Made by a program: the position numbers and the translations under genes. Below are positions 1 through 7,682 of a stretch of 10,053 bases of DNA, one piece after another; position 1 is the first letter of the stretch; each line of letters opens with the position of its first letter. The DNA comes from JAVVXB01 sp036651815 (GTDB lineage: Bacteria > Bacillota > Clostridia > Christensenellales > CAG-138). Location of the stretch: contig JAVVXB010000042.1 of assembly GCA_036651815.1 (NCBI GenBank), positions 1 to 10,053 of the forward strand, read 5' to 3'. Below the pieces are notes generated by a model. That model searched no databases. It was not told where the DNA came from and was given only the letters and a program-made list of their open reading frames with translations.

Positions 1-60
1 ATGGAACTTTCGATACCCAAAGCGCGTTTTGGAAAAGTTGAATCACAGGCGAACAGATAG
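1..60 (+). CDS. Possible 3' end of an unidentified plus-strand gene
   Basis: Frame 1 is open from the first base to a TAG at 58-60 and would encode 19 residues beginning MELSIPKARF. The ATG at base 1 may be an internal methionine of a longer protein cut by the window edge, because no upstream sequence is available to look for a ribosome binding site. The stop lies 30 nt before a strong stem-loop at 91-122, a natural place for the end of a gene convergent with the xdh operon. The fragment is too short to recognise. Frame 2 also stays open to about base 166, but it runs through the terminator stem and is less likely. Confidence 0.3.
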   Translation: MELSIPKARFGKVESQANR

Positions 61-90
61 CATACGGTATTCTACGTCATGTAACCCATA

Positions 91-122
91 CAAAGGTGCA
101 GCCGAAATCGGCTGCACCTTTG
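91..122. terminator. Strong stem-loop, probably a bidirectional terminator
   Basis: Bases 91-105 and 108-122 are perfect reverse complements, a 15-bp arm pair with a GC-rich core (GGTGCAGCCGA), closed in practice by a small GAAATC loop. The outer part is AAAG/CTTT, so each strand ends with a short T-rich tract. It lies between the end of xdhC (stop at 180-182, minus strand) and the possible end of a plus-strand gene at 60, so it can terminate transcription from both sides. The stem itself is read directly from the sequence. Its bidirectional use is inferred from the convergent layout. Confidence 0.85.
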
Positions 123-179
123 ATTTGCTTTCAACTCAATTACCAGCTTCCATTTGCTAACGCCGGCATATGTGTAACC

Positions 180-662
180 TTATGTTTTGTTTAATCGCTT
201 TTTCATGGTCTTTTCAACAGCATTGAGAATATTCTCATACCCCGTGCACCGGCACAGATGACCGGAAAGCAGCTTTCTGAGTTCGTCCCGCGTATATGCC
301 CGCCCGCTTTCCAAAATTTCGATAGCCGTCATAATAAATCCCGGCGTGCAAAAACCGCACTGTACCGCCGCTTCATCAATAAATGCCTGCTGGATATCGG
401 AAAGTTCTCCATTTGGCCCCATCAGGCTTTCCAACGTTCGGATATGCTTTCCCTCCGCCCAAACAGCCAAATAGATGCATGAGTTAAAGCACTCCCCATC
501 GATAATGACATTGCACGCGCCACACTCGCCCACTTCGCAGCCTTTTTTAACCGAGGTTAAGCGGTAATCATTGCGTAGCATATCGGTCAGCGATGCGCGT
601 ACGTCCACATACGTTTCAACATTCTTGCCGTTGATATTGCATTTAATCAGTTGCTTTTGCAT
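180..662 (-). CDS. xdhC: Xanthine dehydrogenase-type hydroxylase, [2Fe-2S] subunit
   Basis: This 160-residue protein is the electron-transfer subunit of a molybdenum hydroxylase, carrying two [2Fe-2S] clusters that pass electrons from the molybdopterin centre (XdhA) to FAD (XdhB). The N-terminal plant-ferredoxin-like domain (about residues 4-75) has the C-x4-C-x2-C-x11-C set at Cys42, 47, 50 and 62 in the GECGAC context. The C-terminal helical domain (about 80-155) has CGFC (Cys102, 105) and CRC (Cys137, 139). All eight ligands are present, and the length is close to E. coli XdhC. The ATG at 660-662 overlaps the xdhB stop by one base (TAATG), with a GGAGGTG site 7 nt upstream (670-676), so translation is probably coupled. 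The name follows E. coli usage; it is not the XdhC-family chaperone of other bacteria. The last gene of the operon; a stem-loop follows. Confidence 0.95.
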   Translation of the reverse strand: MQKQLIKCNINGKNVETYVDVRASLTDMLRNDYRLTSVKKGCEVGECGACNVIIDGECFNSCIYLAVWAEGKHIRTLESLMGPNGELSDIQQAFIDEAAVQCGFCTPGFIMTAIEILESGRAYTRDELRKLLSGHLCRCTGYENILNAVEKTMKKRLNKT

Positions 663-1543
663 TACAGAGCACCTCCTGCACGGATGATGGCAGCGGTCAG
701 CGCACGTCGAGCAGATTCTTCAATGATGTGCATACGAAATTGCGCCGTAGCACGCCAACTAGTGCGGGGATTCACGCTACGCAACGTTGCTTTCGCAATT
801 TCATCCACTGAATTCTGGCAGACTATACGCCCTTTTGCGGTTTCTTCGGCAGCAGTGGCACGCAGTGGAATCGGCCCGGCCACACCGTAGCCAATACGCA
901 CTCTCTGAATCGAACATTTGTCGGCACTTAATACAACATTGGCCGAACAGCCGATAGTCGCAATGTCCATCGCGTTGCGCATGGCATACTTCATATAGTG
1001 CCCAAAGCAGTTTTCGTAGCTCTCTTTTTTAATGAGGATGGCAGTCAACAATTCGTCCTTTTCGAGGGAAACCTTGCCAGGCCCTTTGTAAAACTCCTGA
1101 ATGTTGATCCGCCGCTGTCCGCGAGATCCGGTGATTTCCAGCACAGCGTCGTAGGCAAACAGTGTACTTGCAGAATCCGCGCTCGTCACCCCATTGCAAA
1201 TATTACCGCCGATGGTTCCAATATTACGCAGTTGTGGGCCGCCTGCCTGATCCACCGCCTCGCCCAGAACCGGCACGTATTTTTGTATCAGCGGATCCTT
1301 GGTAACATGGGAGAAGCTAGTCAGCGGCAAAATGCGGAGCGTTGCATTTGAGTCGAGTGCAACCCCACGGAGTTCATCAAGCGTATAGATACTGATCAGT
1401 TCGCAACCAGCAATTTTACCTTCCCTCATTTTGATGAGCACATCGCTGCCGCCCGCAATTAGAACCGCTTCTGGATGCGCCAATTTCAGCTTAATGGCAT
1501 CCTGTACGGATTTTGCTTGATACAATGCGGAAAAATCATACAT
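662..1543 (-). CDS. xdhB: Xanthine dehydrogenase-type hydroxylase, FAD-binding subunit
   Basis: This 293-residue flavoprotein subunit takes electrons from the [2Fe-2S] subunit and hands them to the final acceptor. It has the CO-dehydrogenase flavoprotein fold. The first FAD loop is AGGSDVLIK (residues 30-38), and the second is the family signature around TIGGNICNGVTSADSAS (110-126). The C-terminal part from about 177 to 280 corresponds to the CO_deh_flav_C domain. The length matches E. coli XdhB, and there is no inserted [4Fe-4S] segment such as the one in 4-hydroxybenzoyl-CoA reductase. The ATG at 1541-1543 has an AAAGGAG ribosome binding site (1553-1559) 9 nt upstream, in the 18-nt gap after xdhA. 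The subunit is clear. The physiological acceptor (NAD, ferredoxin or other) cannot be read from the sequence. Confidence 0.95.
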   Translation of the reverse strand: MYDFSALYQAKSVQDAIKLKLAHPEAVLIAGGSDVLIKMREGKIAGCELISIYTLDELRGVALDSNATLRILPLTSFSHVTKDPLIQKYVPVLGEAVDQAGGPQLRNIGTIGGNICNGVTSADSASTLFAYDAVLEITGSRGQRRINIQEFYKGPGKVSLEKDELLTAILIKKESYENCFGHYMKYAMRNAMDIATIGCSANVVLSADKCSIQRVRIGYGVAGPIPLRATAAEETAKGRIVCQNSVDEIAKATLRSVNPRTSWRATAQFRMHIIEESARRALTAAIIRAGGAL

Positions 1544-1561
1544 GTTTCTTTGCTCCTTTCC

Positions 1562-3844
1562 CTACAGAAGGCCTTCTTCAGTAAATCGTTCAAACAAGAT
1601 ATGCGGTGTCATCGGCACTTGGTTCACAGAAACGCCCGTTGCATTGAGCACCGCATTTCGAATGGCTGGCGCACCCGGACAAGCTGGCGGTTCGCCCAGC
1701 GCTTTCGTGCCAAACGGACTGGTTGGTTCCGCATTCTCCACAAATTCCGCATGCAAATCACAATGATCCATCATGGTGGAAATCTTGTAATCCAGCAGGT
1801 TGTTATTGAGGGGTCTTCCTGTCTTAGGATCAAACAGCAACTGTTCGGAGAGGCCATAGCCGATTGCCATGCTCATGCCACCATGCACCTGCGCCTCCGC
1901 AAGCTGTGGGTTGATAAGCTTCCCGCAATCATGAACATTGATCATATTGAGCAGCTTAATCTTGCAAAGTGGAATATCTACCTCCACCTCAGCGAAGCAG
2001 CAACCAAACGAATACGCGTTGGTCTTGATTTGATAGGTGCTTTCCGCAGTCAAATGCTCACTATGACTCATGCTGTAGAGTGCCTCGGTCGCCAGTGCAC
2101 CAAGCGAAAGCAGCACACGCCCATCCGTTTTTCGGAGAACCAACCCGTCCTGAATATCCAGTTGATCCTTTGGCATGCGGGTGAATTCCTGCGCATAGGT
2201 CAGCACACGATCCTTGAGTAGTTCCCCCGTCTGTTTAATGGAAAACCCGCCAATATAGGTCTGCCTGGAAGCATACGCACCCGTGCCAAAGGGGGTGATG
2301 TCCGTATCCTGTGTGGAGATGATATGGACATCTTCCAGCGGAACGCCAACGGTATCCGCCGCCATCTGCGCAAAGACCGTGTCGCAGCCCTGGCCGATTT
2401 CTGTTTCTCCGGTCTGCACCTGCAGCGATCCGTCCTGATTGAGTACCATGCGACAGGAGGAAGTCTCAAGCGCAATCGGCCACACGGCGGTATTATACCA
2501 GAAGATCGACATGCCAACCCCGTGCCGAATGTCCCCCTTCTGTTTTGCATATTCAATCTTTTTACGGTCGTAATCCAGATACGCCTTGCCTTTTTCAATG
2601 CATTGGTTGAAACTGTCGAAATAATTTTCATTCTTGCTGAAGCCGTCCACATAGCCCACGGGCATCATGTTTTTTCTGCGCAGTTCCAACGGTTCCAAGC
2701 CCATTGCCTTTGCGATATCATCGGTATGGCTCTCAACGGCAAACATCGCCTGCGGAATACCATAACCGCGCATGGCACCCGATGCAGGCTTGTTGGTAAA
2801 TACCGAATAAGCATCACACTCCACATTATCGCATGGATAGAGCTGTGGAAACGCACCCATGCCCTTAGCAACCACGCCATGGCCATGGGAAGCATATGCC
2901 CCTTGATCAGAAAACGCCTCCAGCTTGCGCGCAACAAACGTACCGTCCGGCCTTACATAGGAGATGATATGGCTACGGATGGCATGGCGCACACGGTTGG
3001 AAACGAAGGTTTCCTCGCGGCTCACATCCAATTTTACAAGGCGACCGCCAACCTGTTGGGCACAATATGCGCACAGCGGTTCATACAAGGCATCTTGCTT
3101 GTTGCCAAAGCCGCCGCCGATATAAGGCTTGATAATGCGCACCTTGCCCCAGGGAATGCCCAGTGCCTGCCCGACCACACGGCGTACAATGTGCGGTATC
3201 TGCGTGCTGGAGACAACAACGATCTTGCCTGCCTGCTCCTCTGCATAGCAGATATGATTTTCTATATGGCAATGCTGCACCGTAGGTGTATCGTACCAAC
3301 CCTCAAATTTAAGCAATCCTGGTGCCTGGATCGCCTCGATATAGTTACCCTTGCGGATGGACGAATGTCCAAGAATATTGTTGACATACTGCTCGTGCAA
3401 CTGCGGGGCGCTCTCCTGCATGGCTTCCTGCACATCCAGCACAAATGGAAGCTCTTCGTACTCAACTATCAGCGCGCGGACGGCCTGCGCTGCGACGACC
3501 TCGTTTTCCGCAACCACGGCAGCCACATCATCGCCATAGTAACGCACATGTGTGTTCAGCAGCAACCGGTCGGCCACATCCTGATGTTTTGGATCGGTTG
3601 ACCACGGATGCCCCGCGGTCGGAAACGGCAGATCCGGTACGTCAAAGCAGGTTAAAATTTTGACAACGCCCGGAATTTTTTCAGCAATGGACAGATCGAT
3701 CCGCTTCACAAATCCATGTGCGATCGTTGCATGGCAAATTTTCACCACCAACGCGCTCTGCTCGCAAAGATCATCTGTGTAGCGTGCGCGGCCAGTAACC
3801 TTGTCCGCTGCATCGACGCGCTTGACGCTTTTCCCTACGCTCAT
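1562..3844 (-). CDS. xdhA: Xanthine dehydrogenase-type hydroxylase, molybdopterin-binding subunit
   Basis: This 760-residue catalytic subunit binds the molybdopterin cofactor and hydroxylates an N-heterocycle, most likely hypoxanthine/xanthine given the neighbours. The a/b hammerhead domain is at about residues 10-130, and two molybdopterin-binding domains follow. Visible family motifs are GGGFGNKQ (243-250), the AMRGYGIPQ stretch (357-365), ETEIGQGCDTVF (480-491) and GTKALGEPP (712-720), whose Glu718 is the expected catalytic base. The length is close to E. coli XdhA (about 750). Two positions that bind purine in mammalian XDH differ here: Gln250 at bovine Glu802, and by my hand alignment Lys327 at bovine Arg880. 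The first is, as far as I recall, also Gln in E. coli-type XdhA. There is no in-frame stop. The ATG has AGGAGG 5 nt upstream (3850-3855), in the 12-nt gap after ade. The hydroxylase family is sure, the exact substrate less so. Confidence 0.92.
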   Translation of the reverse strand: MSVGKSVKRVDAADKVTGRARYTDDLCEQSALVVKICHATIAHGFVKRIDLSIAEKIPGVVKILTCFDVPDLPFPTAGHPWSTDPKHQDVADRLLLNTHVRYYGDDVAAVVAENEVVAAQAVRALIVEYEELPFVLDVQEAMQESAPQLHEQYVNNILGHSSIRKGNYIEAIQAPGLLKFEGWYDTPTVQHCHIENHICYAEEQAGKIVVVSSTQIPHIVRRVVGQALGIPWGKVRIIKPYIGGGFGNKQDALYEPLCAYCAQQVGGRLVKLDVSREETFVSNRVRHAIRSHIISYVRPDGTFVARKLEAFSDQGAYASHGHGVVAKGMGAFPQLYPCDNVECDAYSVFTNKPASGAMRGYGIPQAMFAVESHTDDIAKAMGLEPLELRRKNMMPVGYVDGFSKNENYFDSFNQCIEKGKAYLDYDRKKIEYAKQKGDIRHGVGMSIFWYNTAVWPIALETSSCRMVLNQDGSLQVQTGETEIGQGCDTVFAQMAADTVGVPLEDVHIISTQDTDITPFGTGAYASRQTYIGGFSIKQTGELLKDRVLTYAQEFTRMPKDQLDIQDGLVLRKTDGRVLLSLGALATEALYSMSHSEHLTAESTYQIKTNAYSFGCCFAEVEVDIPLCKIKLLNMINVHDCGKLINPQLAEAQVHGGMSMAIGYGLSEQLLFDPKTGRPLNNNLLDYKISTMMDHCDLHAEFVENAEPTSPFGTKALGEPPACPGAPAIRNAVLNATGVSVNQVPMTPHILFERFTEEGLL

Positions 3845-3856
3845 ACTCTCCTCCTG

Positions 3857-5569
3857 TTATTGATTCGCCTGATTGTAAAACTGCATGGTTGTCACATTGA
3901 ACAGTCCCATATCCGTAAGCCTTGCTGCTGGGATCACAGGCAACGCAAGAAACGACAATGTGATGAATGGATCAGATTCGCTCTGCACACCAAGGGTTGC
4001 AGCAGCATGGAGCAATTCTCGCTGATGCTTGAGAATCGTCTCCATCGGCGCATCGCTCATAAGGCCCGCCACCGGCAGTGCAAGCTTTGCCAGCACCTCG
4101 CCGTTATGCACCACCGCATAACCACCGCCGCATTCTTCCAGTGTATCGATGGCCTTATACATATCGGTGTCATTGTCGCCACAAACAATAAGATTATGGG
4201 AATCGTGTCCAACTGTGGTGGCAATCGCACCATCCTTGAGCGAAAAGCCACGATAGATGCCCACGCCAACGCGGCCGGATGCATGATGGCGCTCCAATAC
4301 GGCCAGCTTTAACAAGCCATCCCGTGCGACAAAGCAACCGTTTTGATTCGGCACTTCTCCAACGTCCAATACCGTCGTCAATTCCTTTGGCAGCTGACGT
4401 ATGATTGGCATTTGCCCAGATACGGGCAGCCGCAACGCATCCGGTTTTCTCGGCGCCAAGTGAACGCTGTTGTAAATCTTCGGATCGGGTTTAAGATGCG
4501 CATCCATGCTGGGTTCGAATATTTTGCCATCGGTAATGACAATCTGCGGATTGAAATCCGTAAGGTTGTCAAAAATCACGATATCCGCTCGATAGGCTGG
4601 CGCAATGGCACCATAGTGGCGCAATCCATAGGTGTTTGCGGTATTGATGGTGGCCATCTGAACGGCCTGAATCGGATTGATACCGTTTGCCACGGCTCTG
4701 CGCAGAATATAATTGATATGCCCTTCATCACGGATGTTTTCAAGATGCTTGTCGTCCGTGCAGAACATCATGCGCCGGGTTGGAATTTTGTTTTCGGCAA
4801 TCTTTTTCATGATGTCCTCGATGGCACGGCTGGCTGAACCAAGCCGCAAATGCACATGCAATCCCTTGCGCAGTTTTTCGATCACTTCGTCATAAGTGGT
4901 GCACTCATGGTCTGTGTGCGGACCAGCAACGCAATAAGCATTCAGCGCATCACCCGAAAGACCAGGCGCGTGTCCATCGATGGGATAGTGGCGGAATAAA
5001 TGAAGTTTATCGAGCATCTCTCCGTCACCTTCAACGGTGGCAATATAGTCCATAACTTCTCCGAGACCCAGAATTCGCGGATGGTTCATGAACGCTTCCA
5101 AATCACGTGCAGTGAGCTTGGCACCGCTTGTTTCAAACGCAGTGCAAGGTACGCAGCTCGGGCACATAACAAAAACGGAAAGGGGCAACCATTCCGTCTG
5201 ATCAAGCATATATTGAATGCCGTCCGCGCCGCATACATTGGCAATTTCGTGTGGATCGGCAATGATGGTGGTGGTCCCCTTCTCCAGAATTACATTGGCA
5301 AAGCGGGAAGGATGCGCCATGGATGACTCGATGTGCACATGCCCATCGAAAAGACCCGGGGTCAGATAGCCCCCCTTTGCATCGATTTCAACCTTGCCGG
5401 AATACGAACCAACGCCAATGATGATGCCATCCCGAATTGCTACGTCCCCTTCAATGATTTCTTCGGTGAATACATTGACAATTTTCGCGTTTTTGATGAC
5501 AAGTGCGGCATTTCTATCCGCTGCATTGAGAATTGCAGCGCGAAGACGAGATTTCTGCAATTGGCTCAC
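3857..5569 (-). CDS. ade: Adenine deaminase
   Basis: This cytosolic metal-dependent amidohydrolase converts adenine to hypoxanthine and ammonia, feeding the hydroxylase encoded just downstream. The 570 residues fit the bacterial Ade/AdeC family (about 570-600). Family motifs are GLFDGHVHIESS (72-83, metal-binding His77 and His79), TTTIIADPHEIANVCG (99-114), GLGEVMDY (168-175), GHAPGLSG (199-206) and the CTDDKH motif (270-275). The C-terminal adenine deaminase domain is complete. It is the first gene of the ade-xdhABC operon. The longest start is GTG at 5567-5569, but the only Shine-Dalgarno-like sequence, AAGGTGG at 5570-5576, directly abuts it. A TTG at 5558-5560 (codon 4) lies a better-spaced 9 nt from that site, so the true start may be three residues shorter. 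The family call is firm, and the N-terminus is uncertain. Confidence 0.95.
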   Translation of the reverse strand: MSQLQKSRLRAAILNAADRNAALVIKNAKIVNVFTEEIIEGDVAIRDGIIIGVGSYSGKVEIDAKGGYLTPGLFDGHVHIESSMAHPSRFANVILEKGTTTIIADPHEIANVCGADGIQYMLDQTEWLPLSVFVMCPSCVPCTAFETSGAKLTARDLEAFMNHPRILGLGEVMDYIATVEGDGEMLDKLHLFRHYPIDGHAPGLSGDALNAYCVAGPHTDHECTTYDEVIEKLRKGLHVHLRLGSASRAIEDIMKKIAENKIPTRRMMFCTDDKHLENIRDEGHINYILRRAVANGINPIQAVQMATINTANTYGLRHYGAIAPAYRADIVIFDNLTDFNPQIVITDGKIFEPSMDAHLKPDPKIYNSVHLAPRKPDALRLPVSGQMPIIRQLPKELTTVLDVGEVPNQNGCFVARDGLLKLAVLERHHASGRVGVGIYRGFSLKDGAIATTVGHDSHNLIVCGDNDTDMYKAIDTLEECGGGYAVVHNGEVLAKLALPVAGLMSDAPMETILKHQRELLHAAATLGVQSESDPFITLSFLALPVIPAARLTDMGLFNVTTMQFYNQANQ

Positions 5570-5582
5570 CCACCTTTTTGAC

Positions 5583-5610
5583 AGTATAGCATAATATTTT
5601 TCAGTTTCAA
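5583..5610 (-). promoter_or_regulatory. Sigma-A-type promoter of the ade-xdhABC operon
   Basis: Read on the minus strand, TTGAAA (5605-5610) is separated by 16 bp from TATACT (5583-5588), and a TG two bases before the -10 makes it an extended -10. The expected start site, about 7 nt after the -10, falls near 5576. That is only some 7 nt before the GTG start of ade. No other similarly good promoter faces this way in the gap, although TTGCAA-18-TAAAAA slightly further upstream is a weak alternative. Confidence 0.75.
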
Positions 5611-5654
5611 AGAGTTTCTAAAATATATTGCTCCGTTTTTAGGGACATGCCACC

Positions 5655-5683
5655 TTGTTTTGCAAAAGTGGGTATGCTAAAAT
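5655..5683 (+). promoter_or_regulatory. Sigma-A-type promoter of the hyuA-mocA-guaD operon
   Basis: TTGTTT (5655-5660), a 17-bp spacer and TAAAAT (5678-5683), with an extended -10 TG at 5675-5676. The expected start site is near 5690, giving a leader of about 44 nt before the hyuA ATG at 5734. The -35 overlaps the palindrome TTTTGCAAAA (5658-5667), so a repressor or activator bound there could control this promoter. Confidence 0.75.
5658..5667. repeat. 10-bp palindrome over the hyuA -35 element
   Basis: TTTTGCAAAA is a perfect dyad inside the wider, interrupted symmetry CCAC(CTTG)TTTTG / CAAAAGTGG at 5652-5671. It overlaps the hyuA -35 hexamer and lies about 50 bp upstream of the ade -35. 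Such a position suits an operator shared by both divergent operons, but the dyad is short and AT-rich, and I do not recognise it as the site of a known regulator. Confidence 0.35.
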
Positions 5684-5698
5684 GAATTTGCATATCAA

Positions 5699-5709
5699 AC
5701 AAATTTTGT
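5699..5709. repeat. Short dyad in the hyuA leader
   Basis: ACAAATTTTGT has perfect 5-bp arms around a central T. It lies just downstream of the expected start site (near 5690) and 11 bp before the ribosome binding site. A protein bound here could block the start of transcription. Dyads this short are common by chance in AT-rich leaders, so the functional reading is weak. Confidence 0.25.
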
Positions 5710-5720
5710 ATCATGATTGC

Positions 5721-5727
5721 GGAGGTG
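5721..5727 (+). promoter_or_regulatory. Ribosome binding site fixing the hyuA start
   Basis: GGAGGTG is a near-perfect anti-16S match 6 nt before the ATG at 5734. The alternative in-frame ATG at 5713 lies upstream of this site, has no such sequence in front of it, and would add seven residues (MIAEVLH) foreign to the family's N-terminus. The start is therefore 5734. Confidence 0.9.
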
Positions 5728-5733
5728 TTGCAC

Positions 5734-7104
5734 ATGCGGATTTTGATTCAGAATGGAACCGTTGTCACCGCCAAGCAGGCGAAACGCTCCGATGTACTCG
5801 TTGAGAATGATAAAATTGCAGCCATCGGAAGCAACTTGCCAAACAATGCCGATAAAACGATCGATGCAATGGGTGCATACGTTTTCCCGGGCTTCATTGA
5901 CACGCATACGCATTTCGATCTTGATCTAGGCGTGACCGTAACGGCGGATAATTTTATAACCGGCACAAAAGCCGCCATACTGGGTGGCACGACCACGGTG
6001 CTGGACTTTGCCACGCAGGACAAGGGCATGACCATGCAGAATGCGCTTGATTTGTGGCACACAAAAGCCCAAGGCTCCAGTTGCAACTACGGCTTCCATA
6101 TGGCGGTTTCCGAATGGAATCCAGCACGCGTGGCCGAGATCGACAAGATGATTGCGCAGGGCGTAACTTCCTTTAAAATGTATATGGTCTATGATACCAT
6201 GCGTGTGGATGATGGTAGTATCTATTCCGCGCTAAAACTGACAGCTGCGCGTGACTGCATCGTCGGCGTTCACTGCGAAAACTTCGATGTGCTCAATGAA
6301 CGCATCCGGGAATTGAAAGCCGCCGGCATGCTTGCGCCGCCAGCACATCCCCTTGCCCGTCCCAATTCCGTGGAGGCCGAGGGTATTGCCCGACTGATGC
6401 GGATTGCAGAGCTTGCAAACGCTCCCGCATGGGTGGTGCATCTGTCCACTAAGGAAGGTTTGGAGGAAGCCCGGCGCGCAAGAGAACGTGGCCAGGAAGT
6501 ATATCTCGAGACCTGTCCGCAATATCTCATTTTGGATGATGCGCGATATACCGACCGGGATGGCGAAAAATTTATTATGTCACCCCCGTTGCGAAAGCCC
6601 GCCGATCAAACCGCTCTGTTCAACGCCATGCAGCACGACGAGATTGACGTGGTGGGTACGGATCATTGTTCATTTACCATGGTACAGAAAGCACTCGGCA
6701 AAGGGGATTTCAGTAAGGTGCCGAATGGTGGGGCGGGCGTGCAAAACCGAATACAGCTGATCTATACCTATGGCGTTGCCGCGGGGTACATCACACCCTC
6801 GCAGATGGCTGCGCAATGTTCCGAAAACGCCGCGAGACTCTTTGGCATGTATCCACAGAAAGGAACGGTTGCCGTTGGAAGCGACGCAGATCTCGTCATC
6901 TATGAGCCCAGCGGAGAATCACACATCTCTTACCGTACCAATGCGCATAACTGCGATAATTCTCCCTATGAAAACGTCCCCGTTAAGGGCAGCGTACGTC
7001 ATGTGTTGCTGCACGGCACGCAGGTAGTGGAAAACGGCCAGCTGACGCAGCCCGGCTGTGGACAATATGTATTTCGCTCCGCATCGCTTAGGCCCCGCAG
7101 ATGA
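5734..7104 (+). CDS. hyuA: Dihydropyrimidinase / D-hydantoinase family amidohydrolase (HyuA-like)
   Basis: This 456-residue cytosolic cyclic amidohydrolase hydrolyses an amide bond in a hydantoin or dihydropyrimidine-like ring. The binuclear metal-site residues of the family are all visible: His58 and His60 in DTHTHFD, the carboxylated lysine Lys148 in TSFKMYMVYD, His180 in GVHCEN, His236 in VVHLS and Asp310 in GTDHCS. Length and details (SPPLR, a G-x-x-NRxQL stretch near 334-342) resemble E. coli HyuA/YgeZ (about 460 aa), a D-phenylhydantoinase by assay whose gene sits in the purine-catabolic ygeW-to-ssnA region. The context argues for a ring-opening step in purine breakdown rather than pyrimidine catabolism, because no pyrimidine genes are nearby. 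Allantoinase is a related possibility but fits less well. It is the first gene of the divergent operon, and its TGA overlaps the mocA ATG (ATGA). Confidence 0.88.
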   Translation: MRILIQNGTVVTAKQAKRSDVLVENDKIAAIGSNLPNNADKTIDAMGAYVFPGFIDTHTHFDLDLGVTVTADNFITGTKAAILGGTTTVLDFATQDKGMTMQNALDLWHTKAQGSSCNYGFHMAVSEWNPARVAEIDKMIAQGVTSFKMYMVYDTMRVDDGSIYSALKLTAARDCIVGVHCENFDVLNERIRELKAAGMLAPPAHPLARPNSVEAEGIARLMRIAELANAPAWVVHLSTKEGLEEARRARERGQEVYLETCPQYLILDDARYTDRDGEKFIMSPPLRKPADQTALFNAMQHDEIDVVGTDHCSFTMVQKALGKGDFSKVPNGGAGVQNRIQLIYTYGVAAGYITPSQMAAQCSENAARLFGMYPQKGTVAVGSDADLVIYEPSGESHISYRTNAHNCDNSPYENVPVKGSVRHVLLHGTQVVENGQLTQPGCGQYVFRSASLRPRR

Positions 7105-7682
7105 AAATCGGTTGTATTCTGCTGGCCGCAGGGTTTGGCAAGCGGTTTGGTGGTGACAAGCTGATGCACATTGTCAATGGGCAGACGATGGTTGCGCACG
7201 CCTGTACGCTGCATTCATCATTGCCCTATGATGCACGTATATTGGTTTCACACCCCGGGGATCTTGCCGTACAGGACTGTGCGACGACGCATGGCTTTTT
7301 TGTGGTGATCAATGAACGTGCGCCAGAAGGGATTGGAACCAGTGCCTCAAGGGGGATTGCGGCACTGTGCACTTTGCCGGATCACTTCGACGGCGCACTG
7401 TTTGGTGTCTGCGATCAGCCCTATCTCACAGTGGAAACCGTCCGCAGGCTTCTGGCGGCTTTTGCCCTGCATCCCGACCGTATCCTAGCGCTGGAGCAGG
7501 ACGGTCGACGCGGCAACCCCGTTATTTTCCCGCACAGTATGTTTGCCGAGCTGTCCAAGTTGGACGGAGAGCATGGCGGCAGCACGGTCGTGCGTCTTCA
7601 CCCTGAGTTATTGATGACCATTTCAGTAGTCACTGCGCGAGAATTGACCGATATCGATACGAAAGAAGGGAATCCCAAATGA
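7101..7682 (+). CDS. mocA: Molybdenum cofactor cytidylyltransferase, MocA/MobA-like
   Basis: This 193-residue nucleotidyltransferase would join CMP to molybdopterin (from CTP) to make the cytosine-dinucleotide cofactor used by xanthine dehydrogenase-family enzymes. The NTP-binding signature LLAAGFGKRFGGDK (7-20) starts the protein. The metal-binding CDQPYLT is at 104-110, a GRRGNPVIFP segment at 135-144, and the C-terminal DIDT at 184-187. Length matches E. coli MocA (YgfJ, about 190). The GMP-transferring MobA is an alternative, but location beside xdh and guaD, as in E. coli, and the GNPVIFP-type motif favour MocA. The ATG overlaps the hyuA stop by 4 nt, and there is no convincing ribosome binding site in front of it, so translation probably depends on coupling. 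Its stop overlaps guaD in the same way. Confidence 0.85.
   Translation: MKIGCILLAAGFGKRFGGDKLMHIVNGQTMVAHACTLHSSLPYDARILVSHPGDLAVQDCATTHGFFVVINERAPEGIGTSASRGIAALCTLPDHFDGALFGVCDQPYLTVETVRRLLAAFALHPDRILALEQDGRRGNPVIFPHSMFAELSKLDGEHGGSTVVRLHPELLMTISVVTARELTDIDTKEGNPK

Noticed and set aside
2324..3601. A 425-codon open frame on the plus strand, and other long frames opposite xdhA and ade (for example 1475-2221 and 3716-4312).
   Set aside because: They lie antisense to xdhA and ade, whose minus-strand frames carry complete family motifs. The opposite-strand translations show no recognisable domain and are shadows of the coding frame.
5713..5733. Upstream in-frame ATG for the hydantoinase.
   Set aside because: The GGAGGTG site at 5721-5727 lies inside this extension and is properly spaced for the ATG at 5734, where the family N-terminus begins.
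5570..5733. Purine riboswitch in the divergent region.
   Set aside because: I looked for the three-way-junction core and its conserved loop sequences on both strands and saw neither. The leaders are also too short (about 7 and 44 nt).
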